A stretch of 64,000 nucleotides of DNA from an uncultured Roseovarius sp. Its GTDB lineage: Bacteria > Pseudomonadota > Alphaproteobacteria > Rhodobacterales > Rhodobacteraceae. Made by a program: the position numbers and the translations under genes. Where the stretch lies: positions 1 to 64,000 of the forward strand of contig CANNCP010000007.1 of the NCBI GenBank assembly GCA_947503145.1. Reading direction: 5' to 3'. Below the pieces are notes generated by a model that was not told where the DNA came from, did no database searches, and saw nothing but the letters and a program-made list of their open reading frames with translations. Below, piece after piece: positions 18,507-27,974 of the stretch (position 1 is the first letter of the stretch; every line of letters begins with the position of its first letter).

Positions 18507-19414
18507 CAGTCTGCACCTGCCTGTTCCTCGCACTTCTGATTGACGCCGCACTGGGCGAGCCGCGCTGGCTGTGGTCCCGCGTGCCGCATCCGGCGGTCCT
18601 GATGGGCCATGCCATAGCCGCACTCGATCAGCGCTGGAACAGCGGTCCCGCGCGCAGAGCAAAGGGGGTCGCCGCAATGGCGGCACTCTGCGCCGGTGCG
18701 CTGGCGATCGGCATGATGCTGGACGCGCTGGGCGGGATTGTCAGCGCATTGGCAGTCGCGGTTCTGGTCGCGCAACGTTCGCTCATGGATCACGTTACCG
18801 CTGTCGCGGACGCCTTGCGCGTGTCGCTGGGCGATGGCCGCCGGGCGGTGGGCCAGATCGTCGGGCGCGACACGGGGCAGATGGGACGCGAGGATATCAC
18901 CCGCGCCGCCATCGAATCGGCGGCAGAGAATTTCAGCGATGGGGTGATCGCCCCGGTCTTCTGGTTTCTGGTCGCGGGGGTGCCGGGCATTGTCCTTTAC
19001 AAGATGGTCAACACCGCCGACAGCATGATCGGCTACCGCACCGAACGGCACCGCGATTTCGGTTGGGCCGCGGCGCGGCTCGATGATGTGATGAACTGGG
19101 CGCCCGCACGGCTGACCGCCCTTCTGATCGCCGTACTCAGCGGCGGGTTGGGCGCATGGCAGCAGATCGCGGCGGATGCGCGGCTGCACCGCTCGCCCAA
19201 TGCAGGCTGGCCCGAAGCGGCACTGGCGCGCGCGCTGGGCGTGGCACTGGCCGGGCCGCGGTCCTATGACGGGGTGCGGCGCGCGTATCCATATGTCAAT
19301 CCATTCGGGCAACAGTGGATCGGCCCGGTGGAGATCGACGCGGCCACCAGCATGCTCTGGCGGGTCTGGGGCGCGGTGCTGGCGGCGGCGCTGATTGGCG
19401 CCCTGGTGGTTTGA
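18503..19414 (+). CDS. cobD: Adenosylcobinamide-phosphate synthase (CobD/CbiB)
   Basis: Inner-membrane enzyme that joins the aminopropanol arm to adenosylcobyric acid in vitamin B12 synthesis. The 303-residue protein has the family boxes [39 protein letters not shown], and [20 protein letters not shown]. Four to five hydrophobic segments are visible. It is the only corrinoid gene in the window, without the usual neighbours such as cobC or cobQ. The start codon overlaps the short upstream ORF. Confidence 0.93.
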   Translation: MTVCTCLFLALLIDAALGEPRWLWSRVPHPAVLMGHAIAALDQRWNSGPARRAKGVAAMAALCAGALAIGMMLDALGGIVSALAVAVLVAQRSLMDHVTAVADALRVSLGDGRRAVGQIVGRDTGQMGREDITRAAIESAAENFSDGVIAPVFWFLVAGVPGIVLYKMVNTADSMIGYRTERHRDFGWAAARLDDVMNWAPARLTALLIAVLSGGLGAWQQIAADARLHRSPNAGWPEAALARALGVALAGPRSYDGVRRAYPYVNPFGQQWIGPVEIDAATSMLWRVWGAVLAAALIGALVV

Positions 19415-19463
19415 GACATTTTTTCAGGTTCCAACGTGTTTTCTCTCGTGGCGTCGCCTGCGC

Positions 19464-19484
19464 GTCCCGGACTTGATCCGGGAC
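19464..19484. repeat. GC-rich dispersed palindrome, compensatory variant
   Basis: Arms GTCCCGGA and TCCGGGAC flank the loop CTTGA. Relative to the 33 kb copies, two pairs of positions are changed on both arms together, so pairing is kept. It lies just downstream of cobD. Confidence 0.75.
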
Positions 19485-19511
19485 CTCTGACAGCTCTTGC
19501 GGCACAAGGCT

Positions 19512-19573
19512 CGCGACATTGACAGGTCATGCTGTATTTCGTCTTGCTTCTGATTGCGCAAACAAAGCGAAAC
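19512..19573 (+). repeat. Dispersed 62-bp repeat, copy 2
   Basis: Begins CGACATTGACAGGTCATGC like the copy at 10802 and ends GAAACACTT. It sits between cobD and the lytic transglycosylase, about 95 bases before that start codon. The first 19 bases are identical in the two copies. Confidence 0.7.
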
Positions 19574-19667
19574 ACTTTAGACGACGATCCTCGTGCGAAC
19601 CGAATTCGATTCAAATCCGTGCAATGCCCGGCTAGGCTCCTCTCGTACACCATATGACGAGGCCCCA

Positions 19668-20846
19668 ATGCGTTTTATCAAGTATCTTTCCATCACCCTT
19701 TTCATCAGCACAGCCGCGCCCGCGCTCGCAGCGACACCCTGCGGCGGCTCTTTCAGCGGGTTCGTGCAGAATATGGCCAACGAGGCTGTATCGCGCGGGC
19801 ATGACGCCGGAACGGTGAAACAATTCTTTGGGTCGGTCCGTCAGGACGGCAAGGTCCTGAAAGCGGACCGCGCGCAGGGGGTGTTTCAGAAACCCTTTAC
19901 CGAGTTTGCGCAACACCTGATCAGCTCGAACCGGCTGAACACGGGCCGCGCCAAGGCCAAGCAGTACAGCAACATTTTCAAACGGATCGAGCAGCAATAC
20001 GGCGTCAGCCGCGGCGTGTTGCTGGCGTTCTGGGCATTCGAGACGGATTTTGGCGGATTTCAGGGCGATTTCAACACGCTCAATGCGCTGGTCACGCTGG
20101 CGCATGACTGCCGTCGCCCACATATCTTCCGGCCACAGGTCTTTGCCGCGCTGGAGTTATTCGAGCAGGATGATTTCAGCCCGACCCGCACGACTGGTGC
20201 CTGGGCGGGCGAGATCGGCATGGTGCAGATGCTGCCGCGCGATATTCTGGTAAACGGCGTGGATGGCGACGGCGACGGGCATGTGTCGCTCAAGACTTCG
20301 GCGCCCGATGCGCTGATGTCGGGAGGCAAGATGCTGTCACATCTGGGTTGGCGCAAGGGCGAACCGTGGCTGCAGGAGGTCGCTGTTCCGGCAAACCTGG
20401 ACTGGTCGCAGACCGGCCTGCGCACCACCAAACGCGCGTCAGACTGGGCCGCGCTGGGTGTGCAACCGCGCCACGGCAATTTCGCAGGCCATCTGCCCGC
20501 CAATATCCTTTTGCCGCAGGGGCGCAACGGGCCCGCCTTTCTTGCCTATCCGAATTTCAGCGTCTATTTCGAATGGAATCAAAGCTATACCTACGTTCTG
20601 ACCGCCGCCTATTTCGCCAACCGGCTGGAAGGTGCGCCGGTCATGACCCGCGGCAACCCGGCCCCCGGGCTGAGCAGCGGGCAGATGAAACAGCTGCAAC
20701 GAAAACTGGCCGCGCGCGGTTATGACGTGGGCAAGATCGACGGTATTCTGGGGGCCGGTACCCGCGCCGCCGTGCAGGACATCCAGCAAAAGCTTGGCCT
20801 GCCTGCAGATGCCTGGCCAACCGGCGCGCTACTCTCGAAGCTCTGA
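19668..20846 (+). CDS. Lytic murein transglycosylase, MltB type, with peptidoglycan-binding domain
   Basis: Cleaves peptidoglycan glycan strands with formation of anhydromuramic ends. The 392-residue protein has a signal peptide (MRFIKYLSITLFISTAAPALA). The catalytic region is GVLLAFWAFETDFGGFQGDF, whose Glu is the expected acid. GEIGMVQMLPRDIL and a C-terminal PG_binding_1 domain (LQRKLAARGYDVGKIDGILG) follow. It is periplasmic. The start ATG 19668 places the signal peptide at the N-terminus; an upstream in-frame ATG would bury it. Confidence 0.93.
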   Translation: MRFIKYLSITLFISTAAPALAATPCGGSFSGFVQNMANEAVSRGHDAGTVKQFFGSVRQDGKVLKADRAQGVFQKPFTEFAQHLISSNRLNTGRAKAKQYSNIFKRIEQQYGVSRGVLLAFWAFETDFGGFQGDFNTLNALVTLAHDCRRPHIFRPQVFAALELFEQDDFSPTRTTGAWAGEIGMVQMLPRDILVNGVDGDGDGHVSLKTSAPDALMSGGKMLSHLGWRKGEPWLQEVAVPANLDWSQTGLRTTKRASDWAALGVQPRHGNFAGHLPANILLPQGRNGPAFLAYPNFSVYFEWNQSYTYVLTAAYFANRLEGAPVMTRGNPAPGLSSGQMKQLQRKLAARGYDVGKIDGILGAGTRAAVQDIQQKLGLPADAWPTGALLSKL

Positions 20847-20980
20847 GGGCACACTGAAACCCTGACCTGCGACGCACCCTGACCGGCCAAGGCCCTGTTC
20901 CTGCGGAAATCGCGGGGTGGGGTCTTATCGTTCTCGCCGCTGGCCGCATCCCTCTTTGCGATGTCGCTGCTGAGTGAGGC

Positions 20981-20997
20981 CCCGGCCTGCTGCCGGG
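20981..20997. repeat. Hairpin related to the GC-rich palindromes, downstream of smc
   Basis: Arms CCCGGC and GCCGGG with loop CTGCT, preceded by GAGGC as in other copies. It lies in the 233-base convergent gap between the transglycosylase and smc. It could be a terminator or a diverged member of the dispersed palindrome family. Confidence 0.45.
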
Positions 20998-21079
20998 TGC
21001 CACGATAATCGTGCTGGCATCGTGCTCGCGATCGGCCAGTATGACAGACATGGCGCGCGGGGGATACGCGCCGACAGGC

Positions 21080-24000
21080 TCAGGCAACCATCGCCTCGGC
21101 CTTCCGCAGGTCCACCGACACCAGTTGCGAGACCCCCTGTTCGGCCATCGTGACGCCAAAGAGGCGGTCCATCCGGCTCATCGACACGGCGTTGTGGGTG
21201 ATGATCAAGAACCGGGTGTCGGTGCGGCGGCACATCTCATCCAGCAGGTCGCAGAAGCGCGCCACATTGGCATCATCAAGCGGCGCGTCAACCTCGTCGA
21301 GCACGCAGATCGGCGCGGGGTTAGCCAGGAACACCGCAAAGATCAGCGCCAGCGCGGTCAGCGTCTGCTCGCCCCCCGACAGCAGGCTGAGAACGCTGAG
21401 CTTCTTGCCCGGCGGCTGGCACATGATCTCCAGCCCGGCCTCCAGCGGATCATCGCTTTCGACCAGCACCAGATTGGCCTCGCCGCCGCCAAAGAGATGC
21501 TTGAACAGTAGCGAAAAATTGCTGTTGACCTGCTCGAAGGCCGTCAGCAGGCGCTCGCGGCCTTCGCGGTTGAGCCCGGCAATGCCACCGCGCAGGGCCT
21601 TGATGGCCTCTTCGAGATCGATCTTTTCGGCAACAAGGGTGCTGTGCTCTTCCTCAACCTCTCTGGCGTCTTCTTCGGCGCGCAGGTTGACCGCTCCCAG
21701 CGCGTCGCGCTGGCGTCTGAGACGATTCACATCGGCTTCAAGCGTGTCCGAGGCGCGCATGTTCTCGGGGTCTGCATCGAGTGTTTCCAGCAATGCTTCG
21801 GGGGTGCAATCCTGCTCTTCTTCGATGCGGGTGGCGGCGGCGCTGCGCGCCTCGCGGGCGGCATCGGTGCGGGCCTCTGCGCGGGCGCGGGCCTCGCGCG
21901 CCTCGGATGCGGCACGTTCGGCGTCGCGCTCGGTCAGGCTGGCGGCACGGGCGGCGGATTCGCCTGCCGAAAGGGCATCGGCAGCGGCAGCCCGGCGCGC
22001 CTCGGCGGTACTTATATTGCCCGACATTTCGGCACGGCTCGCTGCGATCTGCTCTGGCACGGCCGCCGCTTCGCTCAGCTCTGCCTCGGCCGCCTCCTTG
22101 CGCTCGGCCAGTTCGGCACTGCGTTTCTCGGCAGTCTCCAGCCGGTGACGCCAACCGCTGATTTCCTTGGTCACTTCCTGCGTGCGGCGCAGGCGTGCCT
22201 CGCCTTCGCGGCGCAACTCGTCATGGCCGGAGCGGCGCGACATCATCGTGATCCGGGCCGCCTCGACCGTCATCTTGATATCATCGACACGAGCGCGCAT
22301 CGCATCCAGATCGCCCAGTTCGGCCAGCCCCTGTTCGGCCTCTTTGAGCTGCGCGCGGGCCGCCATCGCCTCTTCTTCGTGACGCGTCACCGCTAGCCCC
22401 AACGCTTCGAGCTTGGACGCGGCAAGGTTGCGGTCCGCCTCGGCCCGGCTGAGGGCGCGGTTGGCCTCGTTCACGGCAGTGTCGGCGGCGCGGCGGGCTG
22501 CGCGCGCGTCCTTGTCCGCCTGTGTGCGCTCCGCCAGTTGCGCGCCCAGCATCTCGTGCGCGCCGCGCGCACCATCGGCGCGGGCCGTGGCGTGTTCCAG
22601 CAGTTGCTTCAGTTCTTCGAGCCGGTTGAGCTGCTCCAGCCGGAGCGCGGCGGCGGTCGGCGCGTCTTCGGCCCAGGCGCGGAACCCGTCCCAGCGCCAC
22701 AGATCGCCCGCCAGCGATACCAGACGCTGACCAGGGTGCAGATCTGCCTGAAGGCGCGGGCCATCCTCGGCCTCGATCAGGCCGATCTGGGCCATTCTGC
22801 GGGCCAGAACACCGGGGGCAGTGACGTGGCGCGACAGCGGCGTGACCCCACCGGGCAGCGGCTGCGGCGTCTCGTAGGCGGGCAGCGAAGCCCAGCCGGA
22901 AGGGCCGCTGTCGTCCACCTCGGGGGCGCGCAGATCGTCCGACAGCGCAGCGCCCAGCGCCTTTTCGAACCCCGGTTCGACCTGAAGCCGGTCGAGGATC
23001 TGACCACCATCGCCGGTGTCGCGGTCTACCAGCCGGGCCAGCGCCGACACCTCGGCACCGAGCGCGTTCACCTCGCCCTCGGCCTCGGACCGTTCGGCGC
23101 GGGCATCGGCCTCGCGCGACTGGGTTTCAGCGCGCGCCTCGTCGGCAGCGATCAGCGCCTGTTCGGCCTGTTGGGCCGCTTGCGTTGCCGCGGCCTCGGC
23201 GGCGCCTGCGGCGGCGTGATCGGTGCCCGCCTGCTCCAGTGCGGCGCGCTGTGTGGCGGCGGCGCTGCGCGCGCGCTCGGCCTCGGCTTCGCTGCGGGTC
23301 AGCAGGGTGCGGCTATCCGACAGGAGCCTCTGGGCGGACTGGTGTCGCGCGGCAAGTCGCGCCACATCTTCGGTCAGGGTGCTCAGATCGCCCTCGCGAT
23401 CCTGCAACACGGTGGCGGCATCATGCGCAGCGACGGCGGCGGCCTCCAGCCGGTCTTCGTGGCCTTCGCTGGTCTTGGCCAGTTCGCGCGCCTCCCATTC
23501 GAGCCGCTCGATCGTCTCGCCCGCATCACGGTTGAGGCCGCTTTCGCGGTCGATGTCTCGCGCCAGTTGCTCGATCCGTGCGGTAAGCGTCTCGATCCGG
23601 GCACGGGCGGCCTTTTCCTGATCGTCAAGCGCGCCGCGTTGCACTTCCAGCCGTTGCAGCACAGCGGCCGCAATCGCCTCTTCCTCGCGCCGGGCCGGCA
23701 GGGCGTCGTCGGCGGCGGCGCGGATCTTGGCCGCATCGCGAGCCGCGCCCTCGGCGCGGGCGGTAGCCGTGGTGCAGTCACGCAGCTCGGCCTGCGCGCG
23801 GGCCAGCGCCTCGTCCGCCTCTTTCCAGCGACGATAAAGCAGCAGCCCCTCGGCCTGACGCAGCTCTTCGCCGATGGCACGATAGCGCGCGGCCTGGCGC
23901 GCCTGACGTGCCAGTTGCGCCAGTTGTGCGGCCAACTGTTCAATCACATCATCGACGCGGGTCAGGTTGGTCTCGGCACCGCGCAGCTTCAGCTCGGCCT

Positions 24001-24562
24001 CGTGCCGACGCTGGTAAAGACCCGAAATGCCCGCCGCCTCCTCCAGAATGCGCCGCCGCGACTTGGGCTTGGCATTGATCAGCTCGGATATCTGCCCCTG
24101 CCGGACCAGCGCGGGCGAATGCGCGCCGGTAGAGGCATCGGCAAAGAGCATCTGGACATCGCGCGCGCGCACGTCCTTGCCGTTGACCTGAAAGGCGCTG
24201 CCCACATCGCGGGTGATGCGGCGAGTGATCTCTATGTGATCGCTGTCGTTGAACCCGGCGGGCGCAAGCCGGTCGCTATTGTCGATATGAATCGTGACTT
24301 CGGCAAAGTTGCGCGCAGGGCGCGAGGCGGCGCCGGCAAAGATCACATCCTCCATCCCGCCGCCGCGCATCGCGGTCGGGCGGTTCTCGCCCATCACCCA
24401 GCGCAGCGCCTCCAGCAGATTCGACTTCCCACAGCCGTTCGGCCCCACGACACCCGTCCGCCCCTCGGCGATGATGAGGTCGGTGGGATCGACGAAGCTC
24501 TTGAAGCCGGTCAGTCTGAGTTTCGTAAAGTGCAAATCGCCTGCCTGCCCTTTGCCGGGCAC
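21080..24562 (-). CDS. smc: Chromosome segregation protein SMC
   Basis: Condensin-like ATPase that organises and segregates the chromosome. The 1160-residue protein has Walker A GPNGCGKSN at residues 40-48. Two very long Ala/Glu/Arg-rich coiled coils surround a hinge near the middle. The C-terminal head carries the signature LSLLSGGEQTL and Walker B ICVLDEVDAPLDDAN. The start here is a GTG at 24562; the family-typical N-terminus (FTKLRLTGFKSF) fits better a TTG at 24535, giving 1151 residues. scpA and scpB are not nearby. A long open frame on the opposite strand is a codon-bias shadow. Confidence 0.96.
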   Translation of the reverse strand: MPGKGQAGDLHFTKLRLTGFKSFVDPTDLIIAEGRTGVVGPNGCGKSNLLEALRWVMGENRPTAMRGGGMEDVIFAGAASRPARNFAEVTIHIDNSDRLAPAGFNDSDHIEITRRITRDVGSAFQVNGKDVRARDVQMLFADASTGAHSPALVRQGQISELINAKPKSRRRILEEAAGISGLYQRRHEAELKLRGAETNLTRVDDVIEQLAAQLAQLARQARQAARYRAIGEELRQAEGLLLYRRWKEADEALARAQAELRDCTTATARAEGAARDAAKIRAAADDALPARREEEAIAAAVLQRLEVQRGALDDQEKAARARIETLTARIEQLARDIDRESGLNRDAGETIERLEWEARELAKTSEGHEDRLEAAAVAAHDAATVLQDREGDLSTLTEDVARLAARHQSAQRLLSDSRTLLTRSEAEAERARSAAATQRAALEQAGTDHAAAGAAEAAATQAAQQAEQALIAADEARAETQSREADARAERSEAEGEVNALGAEVSALARLVDRDTGDGGQILDRLQVEPGFEKALGAALSDDLRAPEVDDSGPSGWASLPAYETPQPLPGGVTPLSRHVTAPGVLARRMAQIGLIEAEDGPRLQADLHPGQRLVSLAGDLWRWDGFRAWAEDAPTAAALRLEQLNRLEELKQLLEHATARADGARGAHEMLGAQLAERTQADKDARAARRAADTAVNEANRALSRAEADRNLAASKLEALGLAVTRHEEEAMAARAQLKEAEQGLAELGDLDAMRARVDDIKMTVEAARITMMSRRSGHDELRREGEARLRRTQEVTKEISGWRHRLETAEKRSAELAERKEAAEAELSEAAAVPEQIAASRAEMSGNISTAEARRAAAADALSAGESAARAASLTERDAERAASEAREARARAEARTDAAREARSAAATRIEEEQDCTPEALLETLDADPENMRASDTLEADVNRLRRQRDALGAVNLRAEEDAREVEEEHSTLVAEKIDLEEAIKALRGGIAGLNREGRERLLTAFEQVNSNFSLLFKHLFGGGEANLVLVESDDPLEAGLEIMCQPPGKKLSVLSLLSGGEQTLTALALIFAVFLANPAPICVLDEVDAPLDDANVARFCDLLDEMCRRTDTRFLIITHNAVSMSRMDRLFGVTMAEQGVSQLVSVDLRKAEAMVA

Positions 24563-24876
24563 CCTGAGTTACATTGGAATTGTGGCACTCAATGTGCCGA
24601 GCGCCCCATGCACCTGTCAACGACAAACCCCATGATGTGCCCACATCAGAACAGTTATCCACAAGATATTGCGAATTTCGGGGCGATCCTTTGTCGGATT
24701 GCGCCGCGCCGCGTGCTTGCCTCGCCGTTTATCACGTGAAAAACGGGCCGAAAATCACCTGCTCCGGGGTAGAACAATTACAAAACTCCGGCATGCCGCA
24801 CAATGCGGTCGGGGATACTTGTGGTTGCCCGGCGAAATCCCCATGCTCGACACAATGGAAAGGGAGTCGGCAAGAC
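24563..24876. other. Divergent intergenic region smc/dadA
   Basis: No gene seen in these 314 bases. On the smc side a TTGACA on the minus strand (within GTTGACAGGTGCATGG) could be the smc -35 box. One perfect DnaA-box consensus, TTATCCACA, lies at 24655-24663; a single nonamer is expected by chance about once in two windows of this size. Confidence 0.5.
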
Positions 24877-26136
24877 ATGAAGATCATCGTTATGGGCGCG
24901 GGTGTCATCGGCGTGACCACCGCATATTATCTGGCCAAGCAGGGCGCGGAGGTGGTCGTGCTGGACCGTCAGGACGGTCCGGGGCTGGAGACGAGTTATG
25001 CCAACGCGGGGCAACTGAGCTATGGCATGTCATCGCCCTGGGCCGCGCCCGGCATCCCGGTGAAGGCCATAAAATGGCTGTTCATGAAGCGCCGCCCGTT
25101 GTTCATCTGGCCCTTGATCAGCCCCACCATGTGGAAGTGGTGCGTGCAGATGGTCGGCAACTGCAACGAGAAAAGCTATCGCATCAACAAGGGGCGCATG
25201 GTGCGTGTCTCCAGCTATTCGCGCGATGTGATGCCAGATCTGATCGCCGAGACCGGCATCGAGTATGATGGACGCGCCCAAGGCACCCTGCAGCTGTTCC
25301 GCACCGAAAAGCAGGTGAAGGCGTCGAAGGCCGATCAGGAGATTCTGGACGAATACGATTCCCCCTACGAAGTTCTGGATCGCGATGGCTGTATCAGTGC
25401 CGAGCCTGCACTGGCCGAGGTGAAGGACAAGTTTGTCGGTGGCCTGCGCCTGACTGCCGACCGCACCGGCGACTGTCAGCACTTCACCATCTCATTGACC
25501 GAGAAATGCGTCGAGATGGGGGTGAAGTTTCTCTACGGACAATCGATCAAGGCCATCGCCATCGAGAACGGCAAGGTCGCGGGCGTGGATACCGAAGTCG
25601 CCGGGCGCATCACGGGTGACGCCTATGTGTGCGCCATGGGCAGCTATGCGGTGAACGTGCTGAACCCGATCGGGATCAGGCTGCCGGTCTATCCGGTCAA
25701 GGGCTACTCGGTCACGCTGCCGGTGATCGACGACGCTTATGCGCCGCAATCCACCATCATGGACGAAACCCACAAGGTCGCGATCACCCGGCTGGGGGAT
25801 CGCATCCGCGTGGCCGGCACCGCCGAAATCGCGGGCTATTCCGAACGCCTCGGACCGCACGCCACCGACACCGTGAAACACGTGATCGGCGATCTCTTTC
25901 CACGCGGCGGCGACATCTCACGCGCCGAAGGCTGGACCGGCCTGCGCCCGATGACGCCCGATGGCACCCCGGTGCTGGGCCCATCGAGATACAGCAACCT
26001 CTTTCTTAATACCGGGCACGGGACGCTGGGCTGGACGATGGCCTGCGGGTCGGGTCGGGCGGTGGCCGACGTGGTATTGGGCAAGACCCCGGAAATCCCG
26101 TTCGACGGGCTGACGGCCGAACGCTACGCTCGCTGA
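24877..26136 (+). CDS. dadA: D-amino acid dehydrogenase
   Basis: Membrane-associated FAD enzyme that oxidises D-amino acids (classically D-alanine) to keto acids and ammonia. The 419-residue protein starts MKIIVMGAGVIGVTTAYYLA, the FAD dinucleotide-binding motif. GLETSYANAGQLSYGMSSPWAAPG follows in two overlapping family boxes, and GLRPMTPDGTPVLGPSRYSNLFLNTGHGTLGW-type boxes are present near the end. The start ATG 24877 is preceded by AGGGAG. No alr/dadX racemase is adjacent; instead a GNAT gene follows eight bases later. Confidence 0.93.
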   Translation: MKIIVMGAGVIGVTTAYYLAKQGAEVVVLDRQDGPGLETSYANAGQLSYGMSSPWAAPGIPVKAIKWLFMKRRPLFIWPLISPTMWKWCVQMVGNCNEKSYRINKGRMVRVSSYSRDVMPDLIAETGIEYDGRAQGTLQLFRTEKQVKASKADQEILDEYDSPYEVLDRDGCISAEPALAEVKDKFVGGLRLTADRTGDCQHFTISLTEKCVEMGVKFLYGQSIKAIAIENGKVAGVDTEVAGRITGDAYVCAMGSYAVNVLNPIGIRLPVYPVKGYSVTLPVIDDAYAPQSTIMDETHKVAITRLGDRIRVAGTAEIAGYSERLGPHATDTVKHVIGDLFPRGGDISRAEGWTGLRPMTPDGTPVLGPSRYSNLFLNTGHGTLGWTMACGSGRAVADVVLGKTPEIPFDGLTAERYAR

Positions 26137-26143
26137 TCTGCAC

Positions 26144-26596
26144 ATGCTGATCATCGAGCCTGGCCACCCTCTTGACGCTGGTCCCCGCGCCCTGCTGGAG
26201 CAGAGCCATCACTTGATGACAACGCTCTTTGCGACCCGAGAGAACTACTTTCTCGGGTTCGAGGCACTCTGCGCGCCAAAGGTGCATTTCCTTGTCGCGC
26301 GCGACGGGACAGAGTTTCTGGGGACCGCCGCCGTGGTGGACAAGGGGGATCACGGCGAAGTGAAATCCATGTTCACCAGCCCTGCCGCGCGCGGCAGAGG
26401 CGTCGGCGCGGCTCTGATGCGCGCGATCGAGGACCACGCCCGCACCTTGCACCTGCCGGTGCTCAAGCTCGAAACCGCACGTGAACTGCCCGAGGCCATC
26501 CGCCTTTACGCGCATCACGGCTTTACCGAATGTGATCGCTTTGGCGATTACATCCCCAACCAGACCTCCTGTTTCATGCAAAAGTTGCTCGATTAA
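26144..26596 (+). CDS. GNAT family N-acetyltransferase
   Basis: A 150-residue acetyl-CoA-dependent acetyltransferase. The acetyl-CoA-binding loop is visible as MFTSPAARGRGVGAALMRAI (the R/Q-x-x-G-x-G/A motif), followed by the LPVLKLETARELPEAIRLY helix and YAHHGFTECDRFG. The substrate is unknown. It is seven bases downstream of dadA and probably co-transcribed, so a role on amino acids or D-amino acid products is possible but not shown. Confidence 0.88.
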   Translation: MLIIEPGHPLDAGPRALLEQSHHLMTTLFATRENYFLGFEALCAPKVHFLVARDGTEFLGTAAVVDKGDHGEVKSMFTSPAARGRGVGAALMRAIEDHARTLHLPVLKLETARELPEAIRLYAHHGFTECDRFGDYIPNQTSCFMQKLLD

Positions 26597-26919
26597 TACA
26601 TTTTCGCACTGTCATGCCCGGTGCCTCCAATGACAGTACAAAGTCGGCTAACCTTGGCCAGAGCGCCGTCAGCCTGGTGGTGATCCCGGCCACCTTTGTC
26701 CATTTCGGCGCGCAGCCTGCGCACCTGGCAGCCTGACGCGGCCTCGATCGCCACGACTCCGCGTGGTGCTGTCGCCCCCATCCGCGGTGCCCATTCGGAA
26801 TTGACGCGGATCGCCTCGGCGCGTTTGCCGGAGGTGCGCACGTCAAAGACACTCTGCGCAACCTTCACGCGCACCGGTTCGACCCCGCGAAACGCGGGGC
26901 TGGGAGTGTCGCACGCCAT
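26593..26919 (-). pseudogene. Lipoprotein-like gene with apparently broken start and end
   Basis: The frame MACDTPSPAFRGVEPVRVKV continues into FDVRTSGKRAEAIRVNSEW and VVAIEAASGCQVRRL, which resembles a small roseobacter lipoprotein family. In the same frame upstream, ISCLIFCAALMAC would be a good signal peptide ending in a lipobox, yet that frame has no ATG, GTG or TTG before a stop. A well-placed AGGAA-ATG at 26985 is in another frame. The last 30 residues also look unlike the family, whereas the next frame (VAGITTRLTAL) looks better. Two small frameshifts would explain both ends. A short cytosolic protein from ATG 26919 is the alternative. Confidence 0.45.
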
Positions 26920-27087
26920 GAGCGCCGCACAGAAGATCAGGCAAGAGATTCCGCGCGTGGCCCGATCTTGGCCGCGAAATGGTTAACATTTCCTTGGCGC
27001 AACCGGGCCTGAGCCGGGCCCGGCGCAGCCCTGCTTGCCCCACCTGCATTGCGGTCATATAATCTGGCCAATTCACGCGAGCCTCCC

Positions 27088-27855
27088 ATGCCATTCAGAC
27101 CCGTCACCCCGGAAAAGCTCTCGACTGCCGTCACCCGGCAGATCGAAAAGCTGATCCTGCGCGGCATCCTGCGCCCCGGCGAACGCCTGCCGCCCGAACG
27201 AGAGCTGGCAGAGCGACTGGGGGTGTCGCGCCCCTCGCTGCGCCAGGCGGTAGCGGACCTGTCAGCCAAGGGGCTGCTCACCTCGCGCGCAGGCTCGGGC
27301 ATCTTTGTCGCGGACGTACTGGGCAATGCCTTTTCGGATGCGCTGATCCGTCTCTTTGCCGAACATGACGAGGCGGTTTTCGACTACATCGCCTTTCGCC
27401 GCGATCTGGAAGGGCTGGCCGCCGAACGCGCGGCAGCGCGCGCCTCGGACACCGATCTACGGGTCATCCAGACCCTGCTGGACAAGATGGAGCGCGCCCA
27501 TCTCAGGCCCGACGCCGATATCGAGGCCCGGCTCGATGCCGAATTTCACCTGTCGATCATCGAGGCCAGCCATAACGTGATCATGCTGCACATGATGCGC
27601 TCGATGTTCCAGCTCCTGCGCGAGGGTGTTTTTTACAACCGCCAGATCATGTTCCGCCAGCACAGCACCCGCCACATGCTGCTCGACCAGCACCGCGCGA
27701 TCAACGCCGCCCTTCAGGCGCGCGACCCCGCAGCCGCCCGCGCGGCGGTCGAGGCGCATCTCGGCTTCGTCGAGGTCGCCCTCGCCGATCACAACAAGGC
27801 GACGGCCAACGAAGCGATCGCGCAACAGCGGTTCGAGCATGAAAAGGGACGTTGA
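27088..27855 (+). CDS. FadR-type GntR family transcriptional regulator
   Basis: A 255-residue regulator. The winged helix shows the GntR pattern: LILRGILRPGERLPPERELAE, then RLGVSRPSLRQAVADLSAKG and the wing LTSRAGSGIFVAD. The all-helical FCD domain follows, with FHLSIIEASHN supplying a metal-binding His. It is related to PdhR/LldR-type sensors of small carboxylates. The effector is unknown. It lies upstream of preT in the same direction, 203 bases away, but the RutR palindromes suggest preT is controlled by the TetR protein instead. A TGGCCA core lies in the leader and may be autoregulatory. Confidence 0.88.
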   Translation: MPFRPVTPEKLSTAVTRQIEKLILRGILRPGERLPPERELAERLGVSRPSLRQAVADLSAKGLLTSRAGSGIFVADVLGNAFSDALIRLFAEHDEAVFDYIAFRRDLEGLAAERAAARASDTDLRVIQTLLDKMERAHLRPDADIEARLDAEFHLSIIEASHNVIMLHMMRSMFQLLREGVFYNRQIMFRQHSTRHMLLDQHRAINAALQARDPAAARAAVEAHLGFVEVALADHNKATANEAIAQQRFEHEKGR

Positions 27856-27974
27856 CAGCCAGACGGGTGAACGCCGGGCCGCGCGTCGAAAGAAATGCAA
27901 ACGTCCGCAAATCACCGGTCACGGCCACTGCGCGGCCATCGCCCCTGCCGCATGCCTGCAGCGTTGCGTGTCCG

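Noticed and set aside
19605..19625. TTCAAAT between short stems, resembling a tRNA T-arm
   Set aside because: The flanking five bases do not pair, and no acceptor or anticodon arm can be formed around it.
24655..24663. Perfect DnaA box TTATCCACA near smc as a possible replication origin
   Set aside because: It is a single nonamer with no cluster, no AT-rich unwinding element and no dnaA, parAB or hemE neighbour. One such match per window or two is expected by chance.
22538..24739. A 733-codon open frame on the plus strand opposite smc
   Set aside because: It mirrors the GC-rich, Ala/Arg/Glu-biased codons of smc and has no family-like motif. The smc frame carries Walker A, signature and Walker B motifs.
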